Below, one piece after another: positions 16,743 to 25,457 of a DNA stretch of 64,000 nucleotides. Both the position numbers and the translations under genes were made by a program. Every line of letters starts with the position of its first letter. The first letter of the stretch is position 1. The notes under the pieces are model-generated. The model did not search any database. It saw nothing but the letters and a program-made list of their open reading frames with translations, and was not told the DNA's origin. This stretch comes from a bacterium HR28 (lineage in GTDB: Bacteria; Chloroflexota; Chloroflexia; Thermomicrobiales; Thermomicrobiaceae), in assembly GCA_002898255.1 (NCBI GenBank), contig BEIE01000005.1, positions 115,851 to 179,850 of the forward strand, written 5' to 3'.

Positions 16743-19391
16743 TCAGACATCACCTTCGCGTACACCAAGCGCTGCCTGCGCTGCCGCAAGCCGCGCAATC
16801 GGTACACGGTACGGCGATGCTGAGACGTAGTCGAGTCCGACCTCGTGGCAGAAGCGGATACTCGCCGGATCACCCCCGTGCTCGCCGCAGATACCGAGCT
16901 TAAGGTCTGGGCGGGTGGCACGACCGCCGTCCCGCGCGATTTCGATGAGCCGGCCCACACCAGCCCGATCCAGCGTCTGGAACGGATCGGCTGGATAGAT
17001 GCCGTGCTCCAAGTAATACGGCAGGAACCGGCCAGCATCGTCGCGCGAGATACCGAACGTCATCTGCGTGAGGTCGTTTGTGCCGAAACTAAAGAACTCG
17101 GCCTCGCGCGCGATCTCGCTGGCTGTCAGGGCTGCGCGTGGCACCTCGATCATCGTTCCGACCGAATACGGAATCTCTCTCCCGGCTGCCTCGAACATCT
17201 CCCGGGCGACACGATCGATGATCTCACGCTGCAGCATGAGCTCGCGCACATCCGAGACCAGCGGCACCATGATTTCCGGATGTACTTCGATTCCTTCAGC
17301 GGCACACTGCAAGGCAGCACTAAAGATGGCGCGGGCTTGCATCTCGGTGATTTCTGGCGCCGTGATCCCCAGCCGGCAGCCCCGGTGACCGAGCATGGGG
17401 TTAGCCTCGGTGAGTGCCTGTACTTTGGCGCGAATCGTCTGGGGCGCCACACCGAGTCGCTCAGCCATTGTCGCGATCTCTTCCTCCGTCTTGGGGAGGA
17501 ACTCGTGCAGTGGGGGATCAAGCGTCCGGATGGTCACCGGATAACCGGCCATCGCCTTGAAGATACCGATAAAGTCCTCGCGCTGCATCGGCTCTAGCTT
17601 GGCCAAAGCTGCACGCCGCTCTTCAGGCGTTGTCGCCATGATCATCTCCCGCATCGCCCAGATGCGGTCGCCCTCAAAGAACATATGCTCGGTGCGGCAG
17701 AGACCAATCCCTTCGGCCCCGAGCTCGCGTGCTTTGGCAGCATCTTCCGGCGTATCCGCGTTCGCACGCACGCGCAGCCGGCGGAACTGGTCGGCCCAAC
17801 TCAGGAGCTCGGCCAGATCGCCACCCACGCTCGGTGGGATCGTCGGGACCTCGCCGAGCAGTACTGCGCCCGTCGAGCCATCGATTGTGATCACGTCACC
17901 ACGCCGGACGACCAGGTCACCGACGCGGAACTCCTGGCGTTCGTAGTCCACGATGATTGCCGAACAGCCGACGACGGCCGGCTTTCCGATTCCTCGCGCG
18001 ACGACCGCGGCATGACTCGTCATTCCGCCCCGTGCGGTCAGAATGCCACGCGCGGCCAACATACCGTGGAAATCGTCGGGTGAAGTCTCGAGGCGCACGA
18101 GAATGACCGCCTCACCGCGGTCACCAAGCAGCTTCGCCTCATCCGCATCAAAGACGACCTTCCCACTCGCCGCACCTGGGCTGGCCGGCAGCCCTTTGGC
18201 AATCGGCTCGCCCTTCCAGGAAGGGTCGAGCATTGGGTGGAGAAGTTGATCGAGATGTTCAGGGGAGACACGCAAGACAGCTTCCTGCGGCTGGATCAAT
18301 CCCTCATGGACCATGTCAACTGCGATCTTGACCGCAGCCCGTCCCGTCCGCTTGCCTGTCCGTGTCTGAAGCATCCAGAGCTTGCCGCGCTCGACCGTGA
18401 ACTCCAGATCCTGCATGTCCCGATAGTGGCGCTCCAGCCGATCCGCGACTTCGAGCAACTGCTCATATGCCCCACGCAGGAGCGGATCTTTCGCCATCTC
18501 CTGGATCGGTTGCGGTGTACGGATACCGGCAACGACATCCTCCCCCTGCGCGTTCGTCAGGTATTCGCCAAAGATCCCCTTCTCACCAGTACTCGGATTC
18601 CGTGTGAAGGCGACACCAGTCGCCGAGTCAGGCCCGAGGTTGCCAAAGACCATCGCCTGCACATTGGCTGCCGTGCCGAGATCGTGCGGGATTCCATGGG
18701 CATTCCGATAGTCAATCGCGCGCCGGTTGTTCCACGACTCGAACACCGCCAGGATCGCCCGGCGAAGTTGATCGAAGGGATCCTGCGGGAAGTCCTCACC
18801 AGTCGCGCGACGTACGATCCCTTTATAAATCTCGACCAGGTGCTTCAGCTGATCGGCTGGGATCTCATAGTCTTGGAGCACGCCGATTTCACGCTTGAGC
18901 TCGTCGAGCGCATCCTCGAACCGCTCCGAAGGAATATCCAGGACAACCTTACCAAACATCTGGATAAGACGGCGATAACAGTCATAGGCAAAACGCTCAT
19001 TGGCGGTCATTGCCGCAAGACCACGAACCGTTTCATCGGTGAGTCCGACATTCAGAATGGTATCCATCATGCCGGGCATAGAGAACTTCGCTCCGGAGCG
19101 CACCGAGACGAGGAGCGGTTGAGCCGGATCGCCGAAGCGGCGTCCCAGCTGTTGCTCGATATCGCGCAGCCCTTCCAGCACTTCTTCCCAGAGCCCCTCG
19201 GGCATCGTCCGTCCGCCCTGCAGGTATGCGACGCAGGCGCGCGTACTCACCGTGAAACCGGGTGGCACTGGCAGTCCGATTCGCGTCATTTCGGCGAGAT
19301 TCGCCCCTTTGCCACCAAGCAGGTCACGCATCTGCGCACTGCCTTCGCGGAAGAGGTAGACCCAGCGCCGGCCGGTCGCGACGGATACCAT
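16743..19391 (-). CDS. ppdK: Pyruvate, phosphate dikinase
   Basis: Enzyme of 882 residues that interconverts pyruvate, ATP and phosphate with phosphoenolpyruvate, AMP and diphosphate. In order: ATP-grasp region with LLGGKGANLAEMTRIGLPVP, FSMPGMMDTILNVGL and FGNLGPDSATGVAFTRNPST; phospho-His domain with GGMTSHAAVVARGIGKPAV; and the TIM-barrel PEP domain with GLCRTEHMF, RTLDPPLHEFLP, GHRGCRLGIT, FFSFGTNDLTQM and GICGEHGGDP with the catalytic Cys. Length and motif order match the family. The ATG has GAGGGAGGGAG just upstream. It appears to be a single-gene unit ending at the hairpin at 16692. Confidence 0.97.
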   Translation of the reverse strand: MVSVATGRRWVYLFREGSAQMRDLLGGKGANLAEMTRIGLPVPPGFTVSTRACVAYLQGGRTMPEGLWEEVLEGLRDIEQQLGRRFGDPAQPLLVSVRSGAKFSMPGMMDTILNVGLTDETVRGLAAMTANERFAYDCYRRLIQMFGKVVLDIPSERFEDALDELKREIGVLQDYEIPADQLKHLVEIYKGIVRRATGEDFPQDPFDQLRRAILAVFESWNNRRAIDYRNAHGIPHDLGTAANVQAMVFGNLGPDSATGVAFTRNPSTGEKGIFGEYLTNAQGEDVVAGIRTPQPIQEMAKDPLLRGAYEQLLEVADRLERHYRDMQDLEFTVERGKLWMLQTRTGKRTGRAAVKIAVDMVHEGLIQPQEAVLRVSPEHLDQLLHPMLDPSWKGEPIAKGLPASPGAASGKVVFDADEAKLLGDRGEAVILVRLETSPDDFHGMLAARGILTARGGMTSHAAVVARGIGKPAVVGCSAIIVDYERQEFRVGDLVVRRGDVITIDGSTGAVLLGEVPTIPPSVGGDLAELLSWADQFRRLRVRANADTPEDAAKARELGAEGIGLCRTEHMFFEGDRIWAMREMIMATTPEERRAALAKLEPMQREDFIGIFKAMAGYPVTIRTLDPPLHEFLPKTEEEIATMAERLGVAPQTIRAKVQALTEANPMLGHRGCRLGITAPEITEMQARAIFSAALQCAAEGIEVHPEIMVPLVSDVRELMLQREIIDRVAREMFEAAGREIPYSVGTMIEVPRAALTASEIAREAEFFSFGTNDLTQMTFGISRDDAGRFLPYYLEHGIYPADPFQTLDRAGVGRLIEIARDGGRATRPDLKLGICGEHGGDPASIRFCHEVGLDYVSASPYRVPIARLAAAQAALGVREGDV

Positions 19392-19465
19392 GGCGCTCCC
19401 TCCCTCTCTCGATCTCGCCTTCTTCCTGTCCTGTTCGACGAGTCGAACGTCTCGCTCTTTCCTGT

Positions 19466-21805
19466 TTAACCGTCCGTGACGAGCTTGGCAAGACTAGCCA
19501 AGAGGATCTTGTTCCCGTGGCGCTTGAACTGCACAGTTACTTCCTGGTCACCAGCCTGGTCCTTCACCGCGAGCACCACACCATCCCCGAAGATCGGATG
19601 GAAAACTCGCTGTCCTGGTACGAACCGCGTTTGTGTTCGAGGCGGGGTGGGCGCCCGCACGCCGCGCTCCGTGCGAGTTTCCCCCGTCGTACCGCTAACT
19701 CGGTCAAGACTGCCTGTTCCACGCACTTCCTCGATGACTTCTGGCGGGAGCGCTTCCAGGAAATGCGAGGGAAGATTCCGCTCGCGGAGGCCAAAACGGC
19801 TGCGCAACTGAGCGTAGCTCAGATACAGGCGCTCCTTTGCACGTGTGATGCCCACGTAGAAGAGCCGCCGCTCCTCCTCCAGCTCTGCCTCACTTTCCAG
19901 TGAGCGAGCATGCGGCAGAATCCCCTCTTCTACCCCGATCAAGAAGACTACGGGAAATTCCAACCCTTTCGCCGTGTGCAGTGTCATCAGGCTAACGTGA
20001 TCGCCAGCCAGCTGTTCGTCCGCGCTCGTCACGAGTGCAGCCTCTTCCAGGAAGAGTTGCAACCCTTCCCGCGCCGGGAGCTCGTCGTACCGTTCGAGAA
20101 CCGCTCGCAGCTGGACGAGGTTCTCCCACCGTTCGCGCTCGTTTGGATCGCTTGCCTCCCGGTACCGCTGTGCCAGTCCGCTCCGCTCCAATGCCAGGTC
20201 GTACACTGCACTCAACGACCGGTCAACCAGAGCTCCTCGCAACCGCACCAACTCGCTCCACACCTCGCGCAAGCGTTTGCTCGTCTGAGCAGCAAGCTCC
20301 GGCGGCTCGCGATCAAGCTCTCCCACGAGCGCCGGTAAGGCATCGGCCGGAGAACGGCCGTGGCGCAGACCCCAGTGCTCCAGCTGCTGCAGCGTCTTCT
20401 CACCGATCTTTTGCCCGAGCGTCGTCTCGTTCAACACCCGCCGCAAGCTGATCCAGTCTTGGGGATTGACCAGCACCCGCAAGAGCGCCAGCGCGTCTTT
20501 CACTTCCTTCCGTTCATAGAAGCGGACACCCCCGACAACCTGATAGGGGATCTGCCGCCGCACGAGCGCCTCTTCAAGCGGACGGCTCTGGGCATTGATC
20601 CGGTAGAGCACGGCAATGTCCTGGTAGCGTGCCTCACCGCGCGTTACCAACCGCGCGATCTCGGTCGCGACAGTCTCTGCTTCGTGCTGTTCGTCCCAGC
20701 AGGCGAAGAGCCGAATCGGTGGTCCCGGAGGGTTCTCCGTCCACAACCGCCGCTCAATGCGGAGCCGATTCGCCCGAATTACCGCATCGGCCGCCGCCAC
20801 GATCTGCGGCGTCGACCGGTAGTTGCGTCCCAACCGGATAACAACGGCATCCGGGAAGTCCCGCTGGAACTCAAGAATGTTGCGGATATCGGCCTGCCGC
20901 CAGCTATAGATTGACTGGTCAGGATCGCCGACCGCACACAGATTCCGATGGCCCGCTGCCAGCGCTCGTACCAGCAAATACTGCAGGTGATTCGTGTCCT
21001 GATATTCATCGACGAGGAGATAACGCCAGTGTTCCTGATATCGCGCCAGGACGTCAGGATGCTGGTCAAAGAGCTCAACGACGAGGAGCAGGAGATCATC
21101 GAAGTCGACTGCCTGGGCACGCTGGAGAAGCTGTGCATAGCGCTCGTAGACTCGAGCAGCAACCTCGTCCCAATAGCTCTGCGCCTGCTGCGCGAAAGCA
21201 TTGGGGGAAAGGAGCAGATTCTTGGCGCGGGAGATAGTGCCGAGCAGACTCCGCGGCGCAAAGCGCTGCGGGTCGAGGCCGAGTTCCTTTAACGCCTGCT
21301 TGACGAGCGCCAGTTGATCATCTTCATCGTAAATAGTGAAGGCTGGGTCGAGCCCGAGCCGTCCCCCGTTGCGCCGAAGCACTCGGACACAGGCACTATG
21401 GAAAGTGCCAGCGGCCACCAGCTCGGCCGGACCAGTTCCGAGAAGCCCCTGCAAGCGCTCCTTGACCTCTCGCGCCGCCTTGTTTGTGAAGGTCACAGCA
21501 AGGATCTGGTCGGGACGTGCTCGGCCAGTGGCGATCAGATAGGCGACACGATGTGTCAGCACACGCGTTTTGCCGCTGCCGGGGCCGGCCACGACGAGCA
21601 CCGGTCCCTCGGTCGTGGTAACGGCTGCCTGCTGATCCGGATCAAGCCCGGCGAGGATCCGTTCCGCCTCAGAGCACGCGGTGGCGGCATCCTTGTCTTG
21701 CCGGAACGGCCCCTTGCCTCCGCCGCTGCTGTGCGCGTCCCGTTCAAGCGCTCCCCATCTGTTCGGTATGGCCGTTCGCTCGGCCTCCCCACGCCCTTCA
21801 GGCAT
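19466..21805 (-). CDS. pcrA: ATP-dependent DNA helicase, UvrD/PcrA type
   Basis: Superfamily 1A 3'-5' helicase of about 779 residues used in repair and replication restart. Motifs: LDPDQQAAV (Q motif), VVAGPGSGKTRVL (Walker A), VDEYQDTNHLQYLLV (motif II), GDPDQSIYSWRQADI (motif III), LGRNYRSTPQIV (IV), SLMTLHTAKGLEFPVVFLIG (V) and EERRLFYVGITRAKERL (VI). The C-terminus (FHPIFGDGVVLAVKDQ) is the PcrA Tudor-like RNA polymerase contact domain. I place the start at 21805 because GGAGG lies 8 bases upstream; in-frame starts at 21913 and 21958 would add 36 or 51 residues without a binding site. Even so, about 50 polar residues precede the helicase core. Confidence 0.93.
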   Translation of the reverse strand: MPEGRGEAERTAIPNRWGALERDAHSSGGGKGPFRQDKDAATACSEAERILAGLDPDQQAAVTTTEGPVLVVAGPGSGKTRVLTHRVAYLIATGRARPDQILAVTFTNKAAREVKERLQGLLGTGPAELVAAGTFHSACVRVLRRNGGRLGLDPAFTIYDEDDQLALVKQALKELGLDPQRFAPRSLLGTISRAKNLLLSPNAFAQQAQSYWDEVAARVYERYAQLLQRAQAVDFDDLLLLVVELFDQHPDVLARYQEHWRYLLVDEYQDTNHLQYLLVRALAAGHRNLCAVGDPDQSIYSWRQADIRNILEFQRDFPDAVVIRLGRNYRSTPQIVAAADAVIRANRLRIERRLWTENPPGPPIRLFACWDEQHEAETVATEIARLVTRGEARYQDIAVLYRINAQSRPLEEALVRRQIPYQVVGGVRFYERKEVKDALALLRVLVNPQDWISLRRVLNETTLGQKIGEKTLQQLEHWGLRHGRSPADALPALVGELDREPPELAAQTSKRLREVWSELVRLRGALVDRSLSAVYDLALERSGLAQRYREASDPNERERWENLVQLRAVLERYDELPAREGLQLFLEEAALVTSADEQLAGDHVSLMTLHTAKGLEFPVVFLIGVEEGILPHARSLESEAELEEERRLFYVGITRAKERLYLSYAQLRSRFGLRERNLPSHFLEALPPEVIEEVRGTGSLDRVSGTTGETRTERGVRAPTPPRTQTRFVPGQRVFHPIFGDGVVLAVKDQAGDQEVTVQFKRHGNKILLASLAKLVTDG

Positions 21806-22004
21806 GAGCGGTGCCTCCGGTCTGGACGGACACGTTCGGTCGCCGGTCGCTCCGGCTCGGACTTCGAGGATACTCGGTACGGGCCTCTGTTGCCGCCCGA
21901 ATTTCGATTCCATCCACGGTATGCCAACAGTTGTGAATGGGAGAGCCACTACCGCCACCCTGGTTATAGTACGCGTTTCCCCAGAAGCGCTCGCGACCCG
22001 CGAC

Positions 22005-22034
22005 TTGACAGGGCTCCGGAGACGCGCGTATTAT
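22005..22034 (+). promoter_or_regulatory. Sigma-70-type promoter of the CoA-transferase/UGSC operon
   Basis: TTGACA at 22005-22010 and TATTAT at 22029-22034 with an 18-base spacer, 44 bases before the first start codon of the cluster. No other comparable promoter is seen before 27955, so it may drive all eight genes. Confidence 0.75.
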
Positions 22035-22078
22035 CGTGACGGTCGCCGAGTTCATTCGTAAAGGGAAAGATCGGACAG

Positions 22079-22774
22079 ATGGATAGAGTCGTAGCGACCT
22101 GCGATGAAGCCGTCGCCGATATTCCAAATGGCGCATCAATCATGATCGGTGGATTTGGACCACCGGGTATCCCGGTGAACCTCGTCCAGGCGCTTCGTCG
22201 CCGCCGTTTGCGCGATCTTGTGTTGATCTACTGCGGCGGGGGCACTGAGCAGGATGGCATCGGCGGCTTGATCGCCGATGGTGCAGTACGCAAGCTGATC
22301 ACCTCGTACCCTACCCATCCCGGCGCATCCGCTGTGCGAGAGCGGTATCTCCGCGGGGAGATCGAGCTTGAAGTCCTTCCCCAAGGGACGTTCGTCGAGC
22401 GGATCCGTGCAGCCGGAGCCGGTCTCGGCGGGTTCTATACCCCGACCGGAGTTGGCACCGAACTTGCGGAAGGGAAGGAAGTACGGATCATCAACGGACG
22501 TGCGTATCTCTTCGAGTTGCCGCTCCGGGCTGACTACGCATTGATCAAGGCCTACCGGGCCGATCGCTGGGGCAACCTGACGTATCGGCGCACGATGCGC
22601 AATTTCAATCCGATCATGGCCACGGCAGCGAATATCGTGATCGCGGAAGTCGATGAACTGGTCCCTGTCGGTGGGCTTTCGCCCGAGGAGATCGAGACTC
22701 CATGCATTTTTGTCGATCGAGTAGTCGTGGTGCCACGTGAGGAAATCCGCCGCGTGGCACTAGAGTCACGGTAA
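22079..22774 (+). CDS. 3-oxoacid/acyl CoA-transferase, subunit A
   Basis: Subunit A of a family I CoA-transferase, 231 residues. The N-terminal block GASIMIGGFGPPGIPVNLVQA is the CoA-binding signature, and GAGGFYTPTGVGT-like sequence (GLGGFYTPTGVGTELAEGKE) plus LPLRADYALIKAYRADRWGN match ScoA/CtfA/AtoD proteins. It forms a heterotetramer with subunit B encoded 11 bases downstream and moves CoA between acyl-CoA and a carboxylic acid. The substrate could be acetoacetate, a 3-oxoadipate-like diacid or a short fatty acid; sequence alone does not decide. AAGGGAAAG precedes the ATG. Confidence 0.92.
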   Translation: MDRVVATCDEAVADIPNGASIMIGGFGPPGIPVNLVQALRRRRLRDLVLIYCGGGTEQDGIGGLIADGAVRKLITSYPTHPGASAVRERYLRGEIELEVLPQGTFVERIRAAGAGLGGFYTPTGVGTELAEGKEVRIINGRAYLFELPLRADYALIKAYRADRWGNLTYRRTMRNFNPIMATAANIVIAEVDELVPVGGLSPEEIETPCIFVDRVVVVPREEIRRVALESR

Positions 22775-22785
22775 GGTGGACAGCA

Positions 22786-23478
22786 ATGCCCTTGACTCGT
22801 GAGGGAATCGCCTATCGGATCGCGCGCGACCTCCCTGACGGGAGTTTCGTGAATCTCGGTGTCGGCATTCCCACACTTGTCGCCCGTTTCGTTCCACCCG
22901 ATCGGACCATCCTTATTCACAGTGAGAACGGCATCCTGGGGGCTGGCCCCAAAGCAGCCCCGGGGGAAGAGGATCCGGATCTGGTGAACGCCAACGGCGA
23001 CTACGTCACGCTCATGCCCGGTGCCAGCCTCTTCGACCATGCACTATCGTTCACGATTATCCGCGGTGGGCATCTGACACACGCTGTGCTCGGTGCGCTT
23101 CAAGTCTCGCGTCGTGGCGACCTGGCGAATTGGCGGATACCTGGGCCGCGCGTTCCTGGGGTCGGTGGGGCTATGGACATCGCCGTTGGCGCACAACAGG
23201 TCTGGGTGGCCACGACGCATACCACCGATCAGGGGGAGCCGAAGATCGTCGAGGAATGCACCTACCCACTCACGGCAGCGCGCTGTGTGCGGCGGATCTA
23301 CACCGACCTCGCGGTGTTGCGGGTCGAGGGCGAGCAACTTGTCCTCGAAGAACTCGCTCCCGGCGTTACGGTCGAGGAGGTGCTCGAGCGAACTGGCACA
23401 CGACTCACCGTGCCGGATGTAGTTCCGATAATGGAGGTACCAGCTGAGTTCGCGGGCATCCCGCTGCTCGCCTCCTAA
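22786..23478 (+). CDS. 3-oxoacid/acyl CoA-transferase, subunit B
   Basis: Subunit B, 230 residues, with the catalytic Glu in ILIHSENGILGAGPKAAPGE, preceded by FVNLGVGIPTLVARFVPPD and followed by DYVTLMPGASLFDHALSFTI and GGHLTHAVLGALQVSRRGDL, all family-typical. The Glu forms the thioester intermediate during CoA transfer. AAGGTGG lies 8 bases before the ATG, inside the short gap after subunit A. The next gene (NifU-like) starts 61 bases later, so the operon continues. Confidence 0.94.
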   Translation: MPLTREGIAYRIARDLPDGSFVNLGVGIPTLVARFVPPDRTILIHSENGILGAGPKAAPGEEDPDLVNANGDYVTLMPGASLFDHALSFTIIRGGHLTHAVLGALQVSRRGDLANWRIPGPRVPGVGGAMDIAVGAQQVWVATTHTTDQGEPKIVEECTYPLTAARCVRRIYTDLAVLRVEGEQLVLEELAPGVTVEEVLERTGTRLTVPDVVPIMEVPAEFAGIPLLAS

Positions 23479-23539
23479 ATACGTGCGTGCGGAATGTCGG
23501 GCTAGACTCGACGTGAAAGGGGAAAGGGAAAAGACGGAG

Positions 23540-23809
23540 ATGAGTGCTTCGCCGATGATCATCCAGGAAATCGATCGTGCCCTTGATCGGATTAGAGCCG
23601 GCCTTGCGCCAGACGGTTTCGAGCTACGGGTTGAACGCGTATCCGAAGATGGCGTCGTGGAGCTCGTACTCCAGGCACTCCCCGACGCGTGTCTCGACTG
23701 TCTCGTCCCCGATCAGCTGCTACACGCGATGCTGCAACAATGTATTGCGCCCGTCTATCCAGAGCTACGCGAGGTGCGGCTCGAGAAGCGGTTGCCAGAG
23801 GAGGGATAA
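23540..23809 (+). CDS. NifU-like C-terminal domain protein
   Basis: Small protein of 89 residues. The pattern helix, DGVVELVLQALPDACLDCLV, helix, PELREVRLEKR resembles the NifU C-terminal (Nfu) domain, which holds an iron-sulfur cluster on a CxxC; here the pair is Cys51 and Cys54. In this family the sequence is usually GACxxCPSS, and here the residues after the second Cys differ, so it may be a diverged scaffold or a different small thiol protein. Its stop is 2 bases before the UGSC selenoprotein start, so translation is closely coupled and a role with that protein is likely. The ATG at 23540 follows AAGACGGAG. Confidence 0.65.
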   Translation: MSASPMIIQEIDRALDRIRAGLAPDGFELRVERVSEDGVVELVLQALPDACLDCLVPDQLLHAMLQQCIAPVYPELREVRLEKRLPEEG

Positions 23810-23811
23810 CC

Positions 23812-24381
23812 ATGCCAGTACTTGTCGACCCGACCGGGCAGACGACTCAGACTGTGAAGAGCCGTGCGCCACGCACGAGACGTTCCTTGCGCGGCGCGCG
23901 AGTCTGCATGATCGACAACGGGAAGAAGAACGCAGACCTCTTGCTCCAGGCGATCGGCGCACTCTTGCGCGAGCGCTATGGGGTAAGCGAGGTGGTGATG
24001 CACCGGAAGCCGAACATTTCCGTCCCGGTCGAACCACAGGTGGTTGCTGACCTCAAGTCCCGGTGCGATCTCGCGATCGCTGCGGTAGGTGACTGAGGAT
24101 CCTGTAGTGCGGCCAGTGTGGCCGATGCGATTCGCTTCGAAGAACAGGGTGTGCCGGCTGCGGCCATCATCACCGACGCGTTTCGAACCACGGCAGATGC
24201 GATGGCACAGACGCAGGGGATGCCGGGTTACCCATACGCCGTGATCCCGCACCCGGTGAGTAGTCTGAGCCCGGAGGAAGTGCGACAGCGCGCTGAGCAG
24301 GTGCTGCCGGAGGTGTTGCGGCTGCTTGGTATTGAGGAAGATGTCGAGGAGGCGGAAGATGAGCGTGCAGCGGACAGCTGA
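23812..24381 (+). CDS. UGSC-family selenoprotein (Sec95)
   Basis: Protein of 189 residues when the TGA at 24094-24096 is read as selenocysteine. The motif AAVGD-U-GSC-SAASVADA is the defining UGSC motif of a named bacterial selenoprotein family; flanking sequence also fits (LVDPTGQ at the start, VCMIDNGKKNADLLLQ, MHRKPNIS, then EEQGVPAAAIITDAF and PYAVIPHPV). The function of the family is not established; the U-x-x-C arrangement implies redox chemistry. A bSECIS-like hairpin follows the TGA at 24110-24124. The start lies 2 bases after the NifU-like stop with GAGGAGG upstream, and the 3' end overlaps the next gene by 23 bases. Read without recoding, both halves would be orphan fragments, which the preserved motif argues against. 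Confidence 0.92.
24110..24124 (+). promoter_or_regulatory. Predicted bacterial SECIS element of the UGSC selenoprotein
   Basis: Bases +14 to +28 after the TGA form CGGCC, loop AGUGU, GGCCG: five pairs with GU at +20/+21. The GGCC core positions are identical to those in the CcdA-type selenoprotein at 4382-4400. Confidence 0.75.
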
Positions 24382-25411
24382 ACCAACGCTGGAAGCCGTA
24401 CGGCACGCTCGCGAGGCAATCGAGTACTGCTACGAGCGCGGCTGGACGGACGGCTTGCCCGTTGTTCCACCAGCTGAGGAGTTCGTGGAAGAGTTCTTGG
24501 CTGTCGTCGACCGCGATCCCGATGAGGTAGTGATCGAGCAGGAACACCTAGGTCGCAAGTGCACGGTCCGTCTCGCTGCCGCCAACGCCGTGATGGCCGG
24601 TTGCAAGCCGGAATATTTCCCAGTTGTCCTCGCTGCGCTCGAAGCACTGAATCGGCTGCCAGGTAGCCGCGGCCTCCTCCAGAGCACGACAGGACAGGCT
24701 GTCTTTGTTGTCGTCAACGGTCCCATCAGAAACCAGCTCGGCTTCAACACAAAGGACAATCTGTTCAGTCCCGGCGACCGTCCCAACGCGACGGTCGGGC
24801 GCGCCATTCGGCTGGTGATTATGAACGCGCTCGGCATCCGGCCACACGAGTTCGATCAAAGCACACACGGGCAACCGGGTAAGTTCAGCCTCTGCATCGC
24901 CGAGAACGAAGAAGAGAGTCCGTGGGATCCGCTGCATGTCGAGCGCGGTTTCGCACGTGACGAGAGCACGGTCACGGTCGGCCTCGTGCGCGGTACGATG
25001 CAGGTCGAGCAACGCGACTCCAAAGAACCCGAAGTGATCCTGGAGACGATTGCCGACTCCATGTCCTACGCCGGAACCTACTTCCCGACACCACGCGGGC
25101 ATGCTGGGATCGTCGTCATGGGTCCTGAGCACGCGCAGCTCATCGCCGAGGCAGGCTGGAGCAAAGCGCGGGCCCGCGAGTACCTGTGGGAGCATTTCGG
25201 TCGGTCAGCAGGCTTGCTCCGCCGTCTGGCTAAGGGGGCGCTGCTGGATCCTTCACTACCAGACGATGCCTTTGTCCGCTTCGCGCACAGTCCGGAGACA
25301 ATTCTCATCGTCGTCGCGGGAGCACGAAATGCGGGCATTTCAACAGTCTGCCCGACATTTATTGGGCAGCAAGTGACGGTACCGATCCGCATGAAGTCCA
25401 CGTCGCACTGA
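24359..25411 (+). CDS. Conserved protein encoded with the UGSC selenoprotein
   Basis: Protein of 350 residues of unknown biochemical role. Recognisable conserved-looking stretches are ALEYCYERGWTDGLPVVPP-like sequence near residue 20 (AIEYCYERGWTDGLPVVPPA), LAAANAVMAGCKPEYFPVVL near residue 80, and NGPIRNQLGFNTKDNLFSPG. Cys residues occur at EYCYE, GRKCTV, MAGCKP, SLCIAE and STVCPTF. No signal peptide or membrane segment is visible. The start overlaps the UGSC gene by 23 bases and has AGGAGG 8 bases upstream, so production is tied to the selenoprotein. I regard it as its functional partner, perhaps the larger subunit; that is inference from coupling alone. Confidence 0.7.
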   Translation: MSVQRTAEPTLEAVRHAREAIEYCYERGWTDGLPVVPPAEEFVEEFLAVVDRDPDEVVIEQEHLGRKCTVRLAAANAVMAGCKPEYFPVVLAALEALNRLPGSRGLLQSTTGQAVFVVVNGPIRNQLGFNTKDNLFSPGDRPNATVGRAIRLVIMNALGIRPHEFDQSTHGQPGKFSLCIAENEEESPWDPLHVERGFARDESTVTVGLVRGTMQVEQRDSKEPEVILETIADSMSYAGTYFPTPRGHAGIVVMGPEHAQLIAEAGWSKARAREYLWEHFGRSAGLLRRLAKGALLDPSLPDDAFVRFAHSPETILIVVAGARNAGISTVCPTFIGQQVTVPIRMKSTSH

Positions 25412-25457
25412 ACGCCCTTCGCTGTGACGCCAGGTGGAGCACCTGGAAGGAATCCGC

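Noticed and set aside
18237..19469. Open frame of 410 codons antisense to ppdK
   Set aside because: Mirror of the conserved ppdK frame with no own motif or binding site.
22551..22575. GGCC-N5-GGCC pattern inside the CoA-transferase A gene
   Set aside because: The loop lacks GU and the upstream TGA is out of frame and at the wrong distance, so it is not a SECIS.
24118..24381. Separate short gene after the UGSC TGA
   Set aside because: It completes the UGSC family C-terminus in the same frame; no start signal of its own.
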